Of a stretch of 64,000 nt of DNA, positions 45,916 through 56,259 are shown in pieces (the first letter of the stretch is position 1; each line of letters opens with the position of its first letter). Made by a program: the position numbers and the translations under genes. A model generated the notes under the pieces. It was not told where the DNA came from. It did no database searches and saw only the letters and a program-made list of their open reading frames with translations. Source of the DNA: JAWLGZ01 sp041690635 (GTDB lineage Bacteria; Pseudomonadota; Gammaproteobacteria; Thiohalomonadales; Thiohalomonadaceae). The stretch spans positions 1-64,000 of the forward strand of contig JAWLGZ010000003.1 in the NCBI GenBank assembly GCA_041690635.1, read 5' to 3'.

Positions 45916-48431
<2,516 letters not shown>

Positions 48432-48432
<1 letters not shown>

Positions 48433-48653
48433 TGGAAGTGATCTACACCTTGATACCCGCCATGATTCTCGCCGGACTGGTCATGGTGGGCGTACTCATC
48501 TGGGCCGTCCGCAAGGGGCAGTACGACGATCTGGAGGGGGACGCCAACCGCATTCTCATGGATGATGACGACCCGCTGCTCCCGGATGCGGAAGAGAGGA
48601 AGAAGGCACGGGAACGGGAGCGGCGCAACTGGCCGGATGCCGACGAGGACTGA
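48432..48653 (+). CDS. ccoS: cbb3 oxidase maturation protein CcoS
   Basis: This 73-residue protein has one N-terminal membrane helix (VIYTLIPAMILAGLVMVGVLIWAVRKGQYDDLEGDANRIL, typical for CcoS). It ends in charged sequence containing LMDDDDPLLPD. CcoS is required for haem b and copper insertion. ATG overlaps the ccoI TGA by one base (TGATG), closing the ccoGHIS operon. Confidence 0.94.
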
Positions 48654-48701
48654 AGTGGCGGCCGGTGACCAGGAACTCCTGTGCCACCGACCACCGTCTG
48701 C

Positions 48702-49916
48702 TTACAGGTGGGTATCGACCCGCAGTGCCAGCCCCGCCCGCCGGCGCTCCACCCCATCCTCTTCGGCGTTCTTGATGCCGAACTCCAGTGAGACGCCGGG
48801 CCTGAACCGGTAGCCCGCCGAGGCCTGGAAGATGTGGCCGTCCAGGCTCTCGTCGGCCTCCTCGGCACGGTTACCGATATCGGTGTAGCTCCCGCCCAGG
48901 GTCCAGGGTCCACGACTCATCTCCAGCCCCACGGTGGTATAGCGGCGGTCGTGCGCCGCCTCGCCTCCGAGGTGATCGATGTTCATGTTCTCCAGCAGTG
49001 CACGACCCCGCCACTCCCCGGCCCGGAACCCCTGCTGCAGGGAGAGCGACCAGCGCCGCTCGTCCCGGTCGGTCCCCTCGCCGGCCGCCTGCCGGGCCAA
49101 ACCCAGCCGATAGGAGAACCCCTCCACCCAGCTCCTGTCGAGGTCGTAGGAATAGAAGTCACGACCGGAGAGCGACACCGCCCAGGAAGAGAGATCCCCG
49201 GTATTGGCAACCCCTCCGTCCGACCGCCGCAGCCGCTCCTCCCTGTTGATCCAGGTACGGCCGAGCTCGGAGGTATCGGCCCGGAACAGGCTGGCGTCAA
49301 GACGGTGCCTGCCGAAGTCACCCGCCTCCATCTCGATACCGCCCCCGACACCGATACGCCCGGCGATCTCGTAGGCTTCGAACACCTGATAGCCGTAAAG
49401 ACCCGGGGCCTCGTGCCGGTCCAGTGAGACGACCGGATTGAACTTGCCGGCGACGACGTCGAAGCGATCGCCCCGGTAGGCGGCATAGAGCTCCTCGATC
49501 CCCAGCTCATGATCCTCCCACCAGCGGTTTCCGCCACCTCCCACGTGGTCATCGTCCTCGTCCTCGTCGTCGTGCTCGTGCTCGTGCTCGTGGGCGTGGA
49601 CGGACTCGCCGTTCGGATGTCCTTCCAGCTTCAGGCTGCCGTTGATCGAGAACCGCGGGGTGAAATACAGATTGAGGCCAAGGTGGGCGTGAATGTACGC
49701 CTCCGTTATCTCGTCATCCGCGTCGGTCGCCTTGTACACACGGTCGAAGTGCTGGATCACATCCAGGTGGCCCACCAGTCCCGGAAACCGGTGCGGCAGG
49801 TCGTCACCATGCGAGTGACCGGACTCGGCGGCAACAGAGCTGGAGATCATGAAAGCTGCCAGCGGAAGGGTTTTGCGAAACGACATAACGCGGTTCTCCA
49901 GTAACTGGTTTTTCAT
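48702..49916 (-). CDS. Outer-membrane beta-barrel protein with His/Asp-rich loop, zinc-locus porin candidate
   Basis: This 404-residue exported protein has a signal peptide MSFRKTLPLAAFMISSSVAAES after residue 10. The mature part alternates aromatic beta-strand-like segments and ends in LALRVDTHL. A long acidic/His loop (HAHEHEHEHDDEDEDDDH) sits near residue 107 and could bind metal at the cell surface. Its start codon is two bases after the znuA stop. The operon has a Zur-like box upstream, so a role in zinc passage across the outer membrane is inferred. ATG 49886 with GGAG ten bases upstream is an alternative start giving a cleaner signal peptide. Confidence 0.75.
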   Translation of the reverse strand: MKNQLLENRVMSFRKTLPLAAFMISSSVAAESGHSHGDDLPHRFPGLVGHLDVIQHFDRVYKATDADDEITEAYIHAHLGLNLYFTPRFSINGSLKLEGHPNGESVHAHEHEHEHDDEDEDDDHVGGGGNRWWEDHELGIEELYAAYRGDRFDVVAGKFNPVVSLDRHEAPGLYGYQVFEAYEIAGRIGVGGGIEMEAGDFGRHRLDASLFRADTSELGRTWINREERLRRSDGGVANTGDLSSWAVSLSGRDFYSYDLDRSWVEGFSYRLGLARQAAGEGTDRDERRWSLSLQQGFRAGEWRGRALLENMNIDHLGGEAAHDRRYTTVGLEMSRGPWTLGGSYTDIGNRAEEADESLDGHIFQASAGYRFRPGVSLEFGIKNAEEDGVERRRAGLALRVDTHL

Positions 49917-49918
49917 GA

Positions 49919-50872
49919 TCAGGACAGGCAGGCGACCAACGCATCGGCAAGGTTTTCCATCACCTGGAAGTAGGCGTCGGGTCCCGGCATGAGATCGGCA
50001 CCCAGCGGGTCAAGCACACCGGTGCCTGCGGGGGTTCCTTCGACCAGAACCCGCACCAGCCTCGGTTCGAACTGCGGCTCACTGAAGGCACAGCGCGCCC
50101 CCAGATCGACCACTTTGGCCCGCAGTTCGCGGATGCGCTTCGCCCCGGGAGGCTGTTCCGGACTGACCGCGACCGAGCCGACGGGGCTGAGCCGATAGTG
50201 GTGTTCCAGTGACTGGTAGGCGTCGTGGAAGACGATGTAGGGCACCGTTCGTAGCGGCGCCAGCCGACGCACCAGATCCCGATCGAGTTGCCGGAGGCGA
50301 TTGAGCACCGCTTTGGCGTTACGGTGGTAGCGCACCGCGTGGTCCGGATCGAGGGCGCTCAGTTCCTGGGCCGCCACGCGCACGATGCGCCCCGCATTGC
50401 GGGGGGAGAGCCAGATGTGCGGGTCGTAATGATGGGCGTGCCCGTGGTGCCCCCCTGGGTGCTCGTCCGCCGTCTCACCGTGGCTGTGCGCATCCCACAC
50501 CCCGCCCTCGCGGACCGGCCGCCGTTCCAGGCCGGGCAGCTCCATCAGCCTGACCTGCCGCGCCTTTCCCGCAAGCGCCGCCAAACTCTTGGCCATGGGG
50601 GTTTCCAGCTCCTCTCCCACCCAGAACACGAGCTCCGCAGCGTCCAGCTCGCGGGCGTTCGACGGGGCCAGGGAGAAGGTGTGCGGGGACTGCCCGCCCG
50701 GGATCAGCAGAAATGGGCTACCCACGCCCTCCATGACCCCCGCCACCAGGGAGTGGACCGGCAGAATACTGACCACGACCCGAGGTGTCTCCGCGTGCGC
50801 CGAAAACCCCATCAACAACACGGGCAAGATGCCCAACCAGCGTGAGCTTCCACAGTTCAGCATCGTCCCCAT
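49919..50872 (-). CDS. znuA: Zinc ABC transporter substrate-binding protein ZnuA
   Basis: This 317-residue cluster A-I periplasmic protein has a signal peptide (LGILPVLLMGFSAHA). The mature chain begins ETPRVVVSILPVHSLVAGVMEG. Metal ligands are the first-domain His in GGQSPHTFSL, the DPHIWLSPRNAGRIV His, and VFHDAYQSLEHHYRLSPVG. A His-rich loop (GGHHGHAHHYD) typical of zinc members precedes the second ligand. No znuB or znuC lies in the window, so the rest of the transporter is elsewhere. ATG 50872 or 50863 are possible; the frame is open to 50980. Confidence 0.9.
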   Translation of the reverse strand: MGTMLNCGSSRWLGILPVLLMGFSAHAETPRVVVSILPVHSLVAGVMEGVGSPFLLIPGGQSPHTFSLAPSNARELDAAELVFWVGEELETPMAKSLAALAGKARQVRLMELPGLERRPVREGGVWDAHSHGETADEHPGGHHGHAHHYDPHIWLSPRNAGRIVRVAAQELSALDPDHAVRYHRNAKAVLNRLRQLDRDLVRRLAPLRTVPYIVFHDAYQSLEHHYRLSPVGSVAVSPEQPPGAKRIRELRAKVVDLGARCAFSEPQFEPRLVRVLVEGTPAGTGVLDPLGADLMPGPDAYFQVMENLADALVACLS

Positions 50873-50915
50873 CCATCCGTCGCCATCTGAATGAGCGCGG
50901 ATTATATCCAAGAAC

Positions 50916-50928
50916 GTTATAACATAAC
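50916..50928. promoter_or_regulatory. Zur-box-like dyad upstream of znuA
   Basis: GTTATAACATAAC differs by one base from the gammaproteobacterial Zur core GTTATA-N-TATAAC. It lies 44 bases upstream of the likely znuA start at the expected promoter position, which implies zinc-repressed expression of znuA and the porin gene. Confidence 0.75.
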
Positions 50929-51024
50929 ACTTCGAACGTCTTTCTCGCTGGACGCGGTAACGAGGGCAGCCGGTGACCAATCAGAAACGGTGAGTGCCAG
51001 GGGTTTGGCAGAGAGTGCCGGAGG

Positions 51025-51714
51025 TCAGAGGGTGGGGGATTCGAACAGCGGCCTCACCAGGCGATCGAACGCCTGGGGTGCGACATACTGGAACACCTCG
51101 CGTCCCGATTCGCTCACGGCGATGTCGAGGCCGAGTTCCGGGTAAAGCCAGTGTTCCACCCCCTCCCCGGATTCCACCACCTTCTCTGCCGGCATGCCGA
51201 AGCGCTTCTCCAGCAACTCGGCATCGAGCTTGGCCCGCGGCAGGTAGGTGATTGAGGCAATGGGGGCCTGGCGCACCTGCTCCAGGTCGTCGGGAGCAAG
51301 GGTGACGCGGCGCGCACCGCTACCCAGCTTGCTGATCCGAAGCCCGCGTCCGTACATGGCCGCCAGTGTCGCCTGGTCCAGATCGGCCGCGAGCACCACC
51401 TTGGCCCTCAGTCCGGCCAGACCCGTTTCGTCGAAATAGCCTTCGGCGGCATAGCGCCCCTCCGGGGAGGCAAACAGGCTAATCTCGGCGTCGACGCCAA
51501 ACCGCCGTTCCGCAGTAACGATGGCACTCTCGCCAGGGACCAGGCCGAATACACGGACACGCTCCCCGTCGAGTCGCTCGATCTGCCACGGCAGGAGATT
51601 GCGCGGCGCCTCGAACTCCTGCCCGGGCAACACGAAGATCCCTACCGCCAGCGCCAGCAGCGTGAACAGCAGGACGCTAAGGCCGACAGGCCACTCTTTC
51701 ATCCGGAGATTCAC
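51025..51714 (-). CDS. Membrane-anchored protein of unknown function (229 residues)
   Basis: This has one N-terminal hydrophobic helix (GLSVLLFTLLALAVGIFVLPG) followed by a soluble domain of mixed alpha/beta character, with ISLFASPEGRYAAEGYFDETG and a C-terminal GLDIAVSESGREVFQYVAPQAFD. I recognise no family. GTG 51714 overlaps the stop of the upstream four-helix membrane protein (GTGA), suggesting coupled translation; ATG 51702 is an alternative. The two proteins probably work together. Confidence 0.65.
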   Translation of the reverse strand: MNLRMKEWPVGLSVLLFTLLALAVGIFVLPGQEFEAPRNLLPWQIERLDGERVRVFGLVPGESAIVTAERRFGVDAEISLFASPEGRYAAEGYFDETGLAGLRAKVVLAADLDQATLAAMYGRGLRISKLGSGARRVTLAPDDLEQVRQAPIASITYLPRAKLDAELLEKRFGMPAEKVVESGEGVEHWLYPELGLDIAVSESGREVFQYVAPQAFDRLVRPLFESPTL

Positions 51715-52214
51715 TCTTCAACAGCCACCGCGTTCGGATTGGGATGACGCTCGGTGATCCATTTTGGCAGGCTGCCATTCCCCGCATGGTGAACCGCGTC
51801 CGATTCCATCACGATCAACGCCAGAACGGTCAGCATGGTGGGCAGGATGCCGACCCCACCGAGGGCGTAGTGCTGCGGTTTCGGTTCGCCGCCCGAGACC
51901 AGCAGCACCAGCAGGATCACCGCGGCCATAATCGCCAGCATCAGCATGAAAAAGCGGCTGCGCTGGGCGGCTATCTGCCAGTGACAGAATACGTACCAGG
52001 ACTCGGTGGTGTGGGCGCGCCGGGCGCCGAGGAGTGTGTAGGCCAGCACCACGACCGAGATGGCCGGCACCACCAGCAGCAGCAGCGGGTAGCTGGACGC
52101 CAAGCCCAGCAGCGAGACGAACAGCAGCACGTGGTTGACGATGAGATTGATGAGAAAGACCTCATGCGGCCACTTCGCCTTTTTCAGGTCCGCCGCGGAC
52201 ACTTCGTATTTCAT
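51711..52214 (-). CDS. Four-helix membrane protein of unknown function (167 residues)
   Basis: This starts MKYEVSAADLKKAKWPHEVFL and has four hydrophobic segments: VNHVLLFVSLLGLASSYPLLL, LVVPAISVVVLAYTLL, FFMLMLAIMAAVILLVLLVSG, and GILPTMLTVLALIVMES. The tail is soluble (LPKWITERHPNPNA). There is no diagnostic motif. It is the first gene of a two-gene unit with the anchored protein downstream. A heptamer repeat and dtd lie upstream. Confidence 0.65.
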   Translation of the reverse strand: MKYEVSAADLKKAKWPHEVFLINLIVNHVLLFVSLLGLASSYPLLLLVVPAISVVVLAYTLLGARRAHTTESWYVFCHWQIAAQRSRFFMLMLAIMAAVILLVLLVSGGEPKPQHYALGGVGILPTMLTVLALIVMESDAVHHAGNGSLPKWITERHPNPNAVAVEE

Positions 52215-52275
52215 TCATTTCCCCCCGGCACAGCCGGTGCCGAAAAGGGGGGACTATATCAGAACCCTTCGGGGG

Positions 52276-52303
52276 GTTAGGAGTTAAAGGTTAAGGGTTA
52301 AGG
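52276..52303 (+). repeat. Heptamer repeat (GTTAAGG type), four units
   Basis: Four in-register 7-base units: GTTAGGA, GTTAAAG, GTTAAGG, GTTAAGG. They sit between the dtd stop and the start of the four-helix membrane gene, both on the minus strand. This is the third unit type with a 7-base period in the window. Confidence 0.75.
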
Positions 52304-52320
52304 TGCGAGGGCCAGACCGT

Positions 52321-52767
52321 TTACCCGGGTTTCGCATGGAGCCAGAAGGTCACCGGCCCGTCATTGACCAGCGTCACCTGCATGTCGGCGCCGAAGCGGC
52401 CACTCTGCACATCCGGGTGGTGCTCCCAGGCCCGCTGCAGCAGATGATCGAACAGGTGCAGGCCGCGCTGCGGCTCGGCGGCCGGCGTGAAGCTCGGGCG
52501 GGTTCCCTTGCGGGTGTCGGCGGCCAGGGTGAACTGGGGCACCAGCAGCAGCCCGCCGCCGATATCACCCACGCTCAGGTTCATCTTTCCCTCTGTGTCG
52601 GGGAATACCCGGTAAGCAAGTATTCGCTCCAATAGTCGGTCGGCAGTGGCTTCGGTGTCCTCACGCTCCACCCCCACCAGCACCAGCAGACCGCGGCCGA
52701 TCGCCCCCACCGTCTCCCCGGCCACATCCACCCGCGCCTCGGAAACCCGCTGTAACAATGCGATCAT
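52321..52767 (-). CDS. dtd: D-aminoacyl-tRNA deacylase
   Basis: This 148-residue homodimeric proofreading enzyme starts MIALLQRVSEARVDVAGETVGAIGRG. It contains LLVLVGVEREDTE, LLLVPQFTLAADTRKGTRPSF (the SQFTL-type motif with catalytic Thr region) and NDGPVTFWL (Gly-cisPro motif). It hydrolyses D-amino acids, and glycine from tRNA-Ala. The length is standard. Confidence 0.95.
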   Translation of the reverse strand: MIALLQRVSEARVDVAGETVGAIGRGLLVLVGVEREDTEATADRLLERILAYRVFPDTEGKMNLSVGDIGGGLLLVPQFTLAADTRKGTRPSFTPAAEPQRGLHLFDHLLQRAWEHHPDVQSGRFGADMQVTLVNDGPVTFWLHAKPG

Positions 52768-52948
52768 CTCGAAACCTCAATCAGGGATGCTCTTCTTTCA
52801 TTTCAAACTCGGCGCTGATCCTGCGCTCGGCTGCCTCCTCCGAGCCCTCTGAGCATGGGGGCCTACATGCAGGTTGAGAAGGTGAGTCGAACTTTCGGCT
52901 CAGCCAGCAGGTTGCGTACCCGGCGGGCGCGGCAATGCAGGTTACCGG

Positions 52949-53593
52949 TCACCGGGACATCAAACCCCGCCCGAGAGTACGAGTGACCAACCCGGCAAGC
53001 TCCCCGCCCTGCGCCTCGAAGGGATAACCGTCGAGCAGTCCATCCAGCAGCAGTACGGCCAAGCCATGCACGGTGGACCATGCGGTGAGGGCAAAGGGCT
53101 CCGGATCACCCTCCGGAATGAGGCCGGGTTCCTGGCACGCCTTAATGGCATCGACCAGAACGCCAAAGGCCTCGGCGGAGGCGCCGCTTACCGGCGAAGC
53201 GCCACCGGCAGCCGGCATTTGGCGCAGCCCCGGCAGGTGCATCAGACGAAATTCGAACGGATGATCGAGGGCAAAGCGCACATACGCCGTCCCCAAGGCC
53301 CCCAACCGCTCCAGCGGCGAACCGTCCGCCGACTCCCAGCTCCCCCGAAGCGTCCGGGTGAAGATGCGGAACGCCTCCACGGCAAGCGCCTCCACCAGCG
53401 CCGCCTTGTCACGAAAATGATGATAGGGTGCTGCGTGGCTGACCTCGGCCCGGCGTGCCACCGCCCGCAACGACACCGCCTCGGTCCCGCCCTCGCGGAC
53501 CAGTTCCATGCCCGCCTCCAGCAACACACGATGCAGATCGCCGTGGTGATAGCGCCTGGCGGCGGTGCGGTGGTGTGAGGCGGCCCCGGTCAT
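52949..53593 (-). CDS. TetR-family transcriptional repressor
   Basis: This 214-residue protein has an N-terminal DNA-binding domain: YHHGDLHRVLLEAGMELVREGG, then the helix-turn-helix VSLRAVARRAEVSHAAPYHHFRDKAALVEALAVEAF. The ligand domain resembles the TetR_C_33/WHG type (SWESADGSPLERLGALGTAYVRFALDHPFEFRLMHL). It is divergent from an alpha/beta hydrolase-DUF2269 operon, and an imperfect dyad between them overlaps a sigma-70-like promoter. This suggests autoregulation and repression of that operon. The inducer is unknown. Confidence 0.88.
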   Translation of the reverse strand: MTGAASHHRTAARRYHHGDLHRVLLEAGMELVREGGTEAVSLRAVARRAEVSHAAPYHHFRDKAALVEALAVEAFRIFTRTLRGSWESADGSPLERLGALGTAYVRFALDHPFEFRLMHLPGLRQMPAAGGASPVSGASAEAFGVLVDAIKACQEPGLIPEGDPEPFALTAWSTVHGLAVLLLDGLLDGYPFEAQGGELAGLVTRTLGRGLMSR

Positions 53594-53616
53594 GGGCAAA
53601 GGATATCCGACCAATC

Positions 53617-53649
53617 TTGACAGCGTAAAGTTATACCCCTTATCTTTAC
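53617..53649 (+). promoter_or_regulatory. Promoter with overlapping TetR-type dyad
   Basis: On the plus strand, -35 TTGACA (53617-53622), a 17-base spacer and -10 TTATCT (53640-53645) lie upstream of the hydrolase gene. The dyad GTAAAG (53625-53630)...CTTTAC (53644-53649) fills spacer and -10, a classical repressor position. Confidence 0.6.
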
Positions 53650-53674
53650 ACTGCAAAGATTCGTCGGGGGGCTG

Positions 53675-54661
53675 ATGATGACGCGGGCAACAGGTGTACC
53701 GGAGTACGGCCCTTCACGTACCGAGGTCGAATTCCTCAGCGGGGCGGCGCTATGCCGTGCCTGGCTGTTCCGGCCCCATCCCGGTGCCGAACCGGCTCCC
53801 TGCATCGTCATGGCCCACGGCCTCGGCGGCACCCGCGACGCCGGGCTGGAACCCTACGCCCGCAAGTTCGCGGCCGCCGGATATCGGGTGCTGGTCTTCG
53901 ACTACCGCCACTTCGGTGCCAGCGACGGCGAGCCGCGCCAGCTGTTTTCTGTTGGCAGACAGCTGCAGGACTGGGCCAACGCGATCGCCTTCGCTCGGCG
54001 CACCGCCGGTGTGGACCCCGATCGGATCGCCCTGTGGGGAACCTCTTTTTCGGGTGGCCACGTGCTGGTCGCCGCCGCGCGGGACGGCAAGGTGGCGGCC
54101 GTCTCGGCCCAATGCCCGATGACCGATGCCCTGGCAGCCATGTGGACCAATCTGCGCTACGCCGGACTCGGCGGCTTTCTGAGGCTCGGCCTGCTCGGCG
54201 CAGCCGACCAGTTGCGGGCGCTGCTCCGATTGCCACCGCTGTACATCCCGCTGATTGCCCCGCCGGGCCAGACGGCGGCCATGTCCAGCCACGACTCGGC
54301 GACCGGCTTCGGTGCCCTCGTACCGCCCCACTGGAGGAACGCGATCGCCGCCCGCTACTGCCTGACAATCGGTACTTACCGTCCCGTTTCGGTGGCCGAT
54401 CGGGTGCCCTGCCCGACCCTTCTCCAGGTCTGCCTGAGGGACAGTCTGCTGCCGGCCGCCAGCGCCTTCGCGACCGCCACCCGTATGGGGGACAAGGCCG
54501 AACTCAGGCGCTACGACTGCGGCCACTTCGATATCTATACCGGTGACCACTTCGAGCGCGCCTCGTCCGATCAACTCGACTTCTTCAACCGTACACTGAT
54601 GGGTGTTTCGGGCGGTGGAACACCTTCTTCTCCCACCTCGCCGACGGAGGGGGCACCATGA
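53675..54661 (+). CDS. Alpha/beta hydrolase
   Basis: This 328-residue cytoplasmic serine hydrolase has an oxyanion segment VMAHGLGGTRDAGLEPYARKFA near residue 45 and FDYRHFGASDGEPRQ. The nucleophile elbow is GTSFSGGHVL with Ser near 125. A Asp candidate is in VCLRDSLLPAASA, and His is in YDCGHFDIY near 290. It resembles X-Pro dipeptidyl/S15- or dienelactone-type hydrolases; the substrate is unknown. Start codons ATG ATG at 53675 follow GGGGGG. It overlaps the DUF2269 gene by ATGA. Confidence 0.85.
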   Translation: MMTRATGVPEYGPSRTEVEFLSGAALCRAWLFRPHPGAEPAPCIVMAHGLGGTRDAGLEPYARKFAAAGYRVLVFDYRHFGASDGEPRQLFSVGRQLQDWANAIAFARRTAGVDPDRIALWGTSFSGGHVLVAAARDGKVAAVSAQCPMTDALAAMWTNLRYAGLGGFLRLGLLGAADQLRALLRLPPLYIPLIAPPGQTAAMSSHDSATGFGALVPPHWRNAIAARYCLTIGTYRPVSVADRVPCPTLLQVCLRDSLLPAASAFATATRMGDKAELRRYDCGHFDIYTGDHFERASSDQLDFFNRTLMGVSGGGTPSSPTSPTEGAP

Positions 54662-55134
54662 CCGGTAACACGTATCTGCTGTTGAAAGCCCTACACATCC
54701 TCGGCGCGGTGCTCTTTCTGGGCAATATCATCGTCACCGGCTGGTGGAAGGTAATGGCCGACCGGACCAAAGACCCGAGGGTCGTCGCCTTCGCCCAGCG
54801 CCAGGTGACACTCACCGATTTCGTGCTTACCGCGGGCGGAGCGGCCCTGCTCCTGGCGACCGGCCTCGGCAACGCCCTGCTCCACGGCCTGGATTACCGG
54901 CAGATCCACTGGCTTGTCTGGGGAACCGGGCTGTTCGTCGCCTCGGGGGTGATCTGGGTCGCGATACTGATCCCCATCCAGGTCGCGCAGCACAGAATGG
55001 TCCGAGCCTTTGCCGATGGTGGCAAAATCCCCCGCCGCTACTGGTCGCTGGGGCGCGCCTGGATCGTATTCGGCACCCTCGCCACCGTGCTGCCGCTGTT
55101 GAATCTCTACTGGATGGTGTTCAAGCCCACGTGA
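54658..55134 (+). CDS. DUF2269-family integral membrane protein
   Basis: This 158-residue protein has four helices, the first being LLKALHILGAVLFLGNIIVTGWWKVMAD, which carries the H-x-x-G-x-x-x-x-x-G-N pattern of the family. The later segments include TDFVLTAGGAALLLATGLG and WLVWGTGLFVASGVIWVAILIPIQ. It may bind haem or copper like related small four-helix proteins, but the function is unknown. It is translationally coupled to the hydrolase. Confidence 0.8.
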   Translation: MTGNTYLLLKALHILGAVLFLGNIIVTGWWKVMADRTKDPRVVAFAQRQVTLTDFVLTAGGAALLLATGLGNALLHGLDYRQIHWLVWGTGLFVASGVIWVAILIPIQVAQHRMVRAFADGGKIPRRYWSLGRAWIVFGTLATVLPLLNLYWMVFKPT

Positions 55135-55158
55135 TGCGGGCGGCGCCAGCTGTCACAC

Positions 55159-56112
55159 TCAACCGGCGAGCCGCTCCGCGATCTCGTCAGTGGCCCGCAC
55201 CAGCGCATCGGTGATACCCGGCTCGGCGGCGGAGTGGCCGGCGTCCGGGATGATCTCCAGCGTCGCCTGCGGCCAGGCCCGGCTCAGTTCCCAGGCATTT
55301 TCGACCGGGCAGACCACGTCATAGCGGCCGTGGATGATATAGCCGGGAATGTTGGTCAGCCGGTGGGCATCGCGCAAAATCTGATTCTCTTCGAGGAAGG
55401 CGTTGTGGACGAAATAGTCGCACTCGATACGCGCCAGGCTGAGGGCTGTATAGGGATTGCCGAAGTGCTCCACCACTGCGGGATTGGTGCGCAGGTTGGC
55501 GGTACGCCCCTCCCACAGGGACCACGCCTTGGCGGCGGCCATCCGGCTCACCTCGTTGCTCCCGGTCAGACGCCGGTGGAAGGCGTGCAGCAGGTCGCCC
55601 TGCTCCGCTTCCGGAATCGGCGCCAGGTACTCCTCCCAGTAGTCCGGAAACAGGCGGTTCGCCCCCTCCTGGTAGAACCAGCGGATCTCGTGGGGGCGGC
55701 AGAGGAAGATGCCGCGCAGCACCAGCGCCGACACCCGTCCGGGGTGGGTCTCGGCATAGACCAGCCCCAGGGTCGAGCCCCAGGAGCCGCCGAACACCAC
55801 CCAGCGATCGATGCCGAGGTGCTCGCGAATCGCCTCCATATCCGCGACCAGCGCCTGGGTGGTGTTGCCCTCTAGCGCGGCATGCGGCGTTGAGCGACCG
55901 GAACCACGCTGATCGAACAGCACGATGCGGTAGCGGTCCGGATCGAAAAAGCGTCGGTGATACGACTCGCAGCCCGAGCCCGGGCCGCCGTGCAGGAACA
56001 CCACCGGCAGCCCCTCCGGATTGCCGCACTCCTCCACGTGCAGCTGGTGCGGCGGGTCGACCTTGAGCGTGTGTTGAACGTAGGGGTGCAGTTCGGGATA
56101 GAGCGTGCGCAT
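55159..56112 (-). CDS. pip: Proline iminopeptidase
   Basis: This 317-residue S33-family alpha/beta hydrolase starts MRTLYPELHPYVQHTLKVD. It shows the oxyanion segment VFLHGGPGSGCESYHRRFFDPDRYRIVLFDQRGSGRSTPHA, the nucleophile FGGSWGSTLGLVYAETH (Ser near 112), and the catalytic His in PDAGHSAAEPG. It releases N-terminal proline from peptides. ATG 56112 gives the family length; the longer frame to 56172 is not supported. Confidence 0.93.
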   Translation of the reverse strand: MRTLYPELHPYVQHTLKVDPPHQLHVEECGNPEGLPVVFLHGGPGSGCESYHRRFFDPDRYRIVLFDQRGSGRSTPHAALEGNTTQALVADMEAIREHLGIDRWVVFGGSWGSTLGLVYAETHPGRVSALVLRGIFLCRPHEIRWFYQEGANRLFPDYWEEYLAPIPEAEQGDLLHAFHRRLTGSNEVSRMAAAKAWSLWEGRTANLRTNPAVVEHFGNPYTALSLARIECDYFVHNAFLEENQILRDAHRLTNIPGYIIHGRYDVVCPVENAWELSRAWPQATLEIIPDAGHSAAEPGITDALVRATDEIAERLAG

Positions 56113-56259
56113 GGGGAGCGGCCTTTTGAACGGGAGTGGGAGGATTATGGAACCGCCGATCCGGACTCTCAACGGGAGTTTCGGTTAACCTGACGGCACG
56201 CACGCCCCGCACGGACCTTTCCGCTTACCATGGCACCCGTGATGCCCCATTGAAACGAG

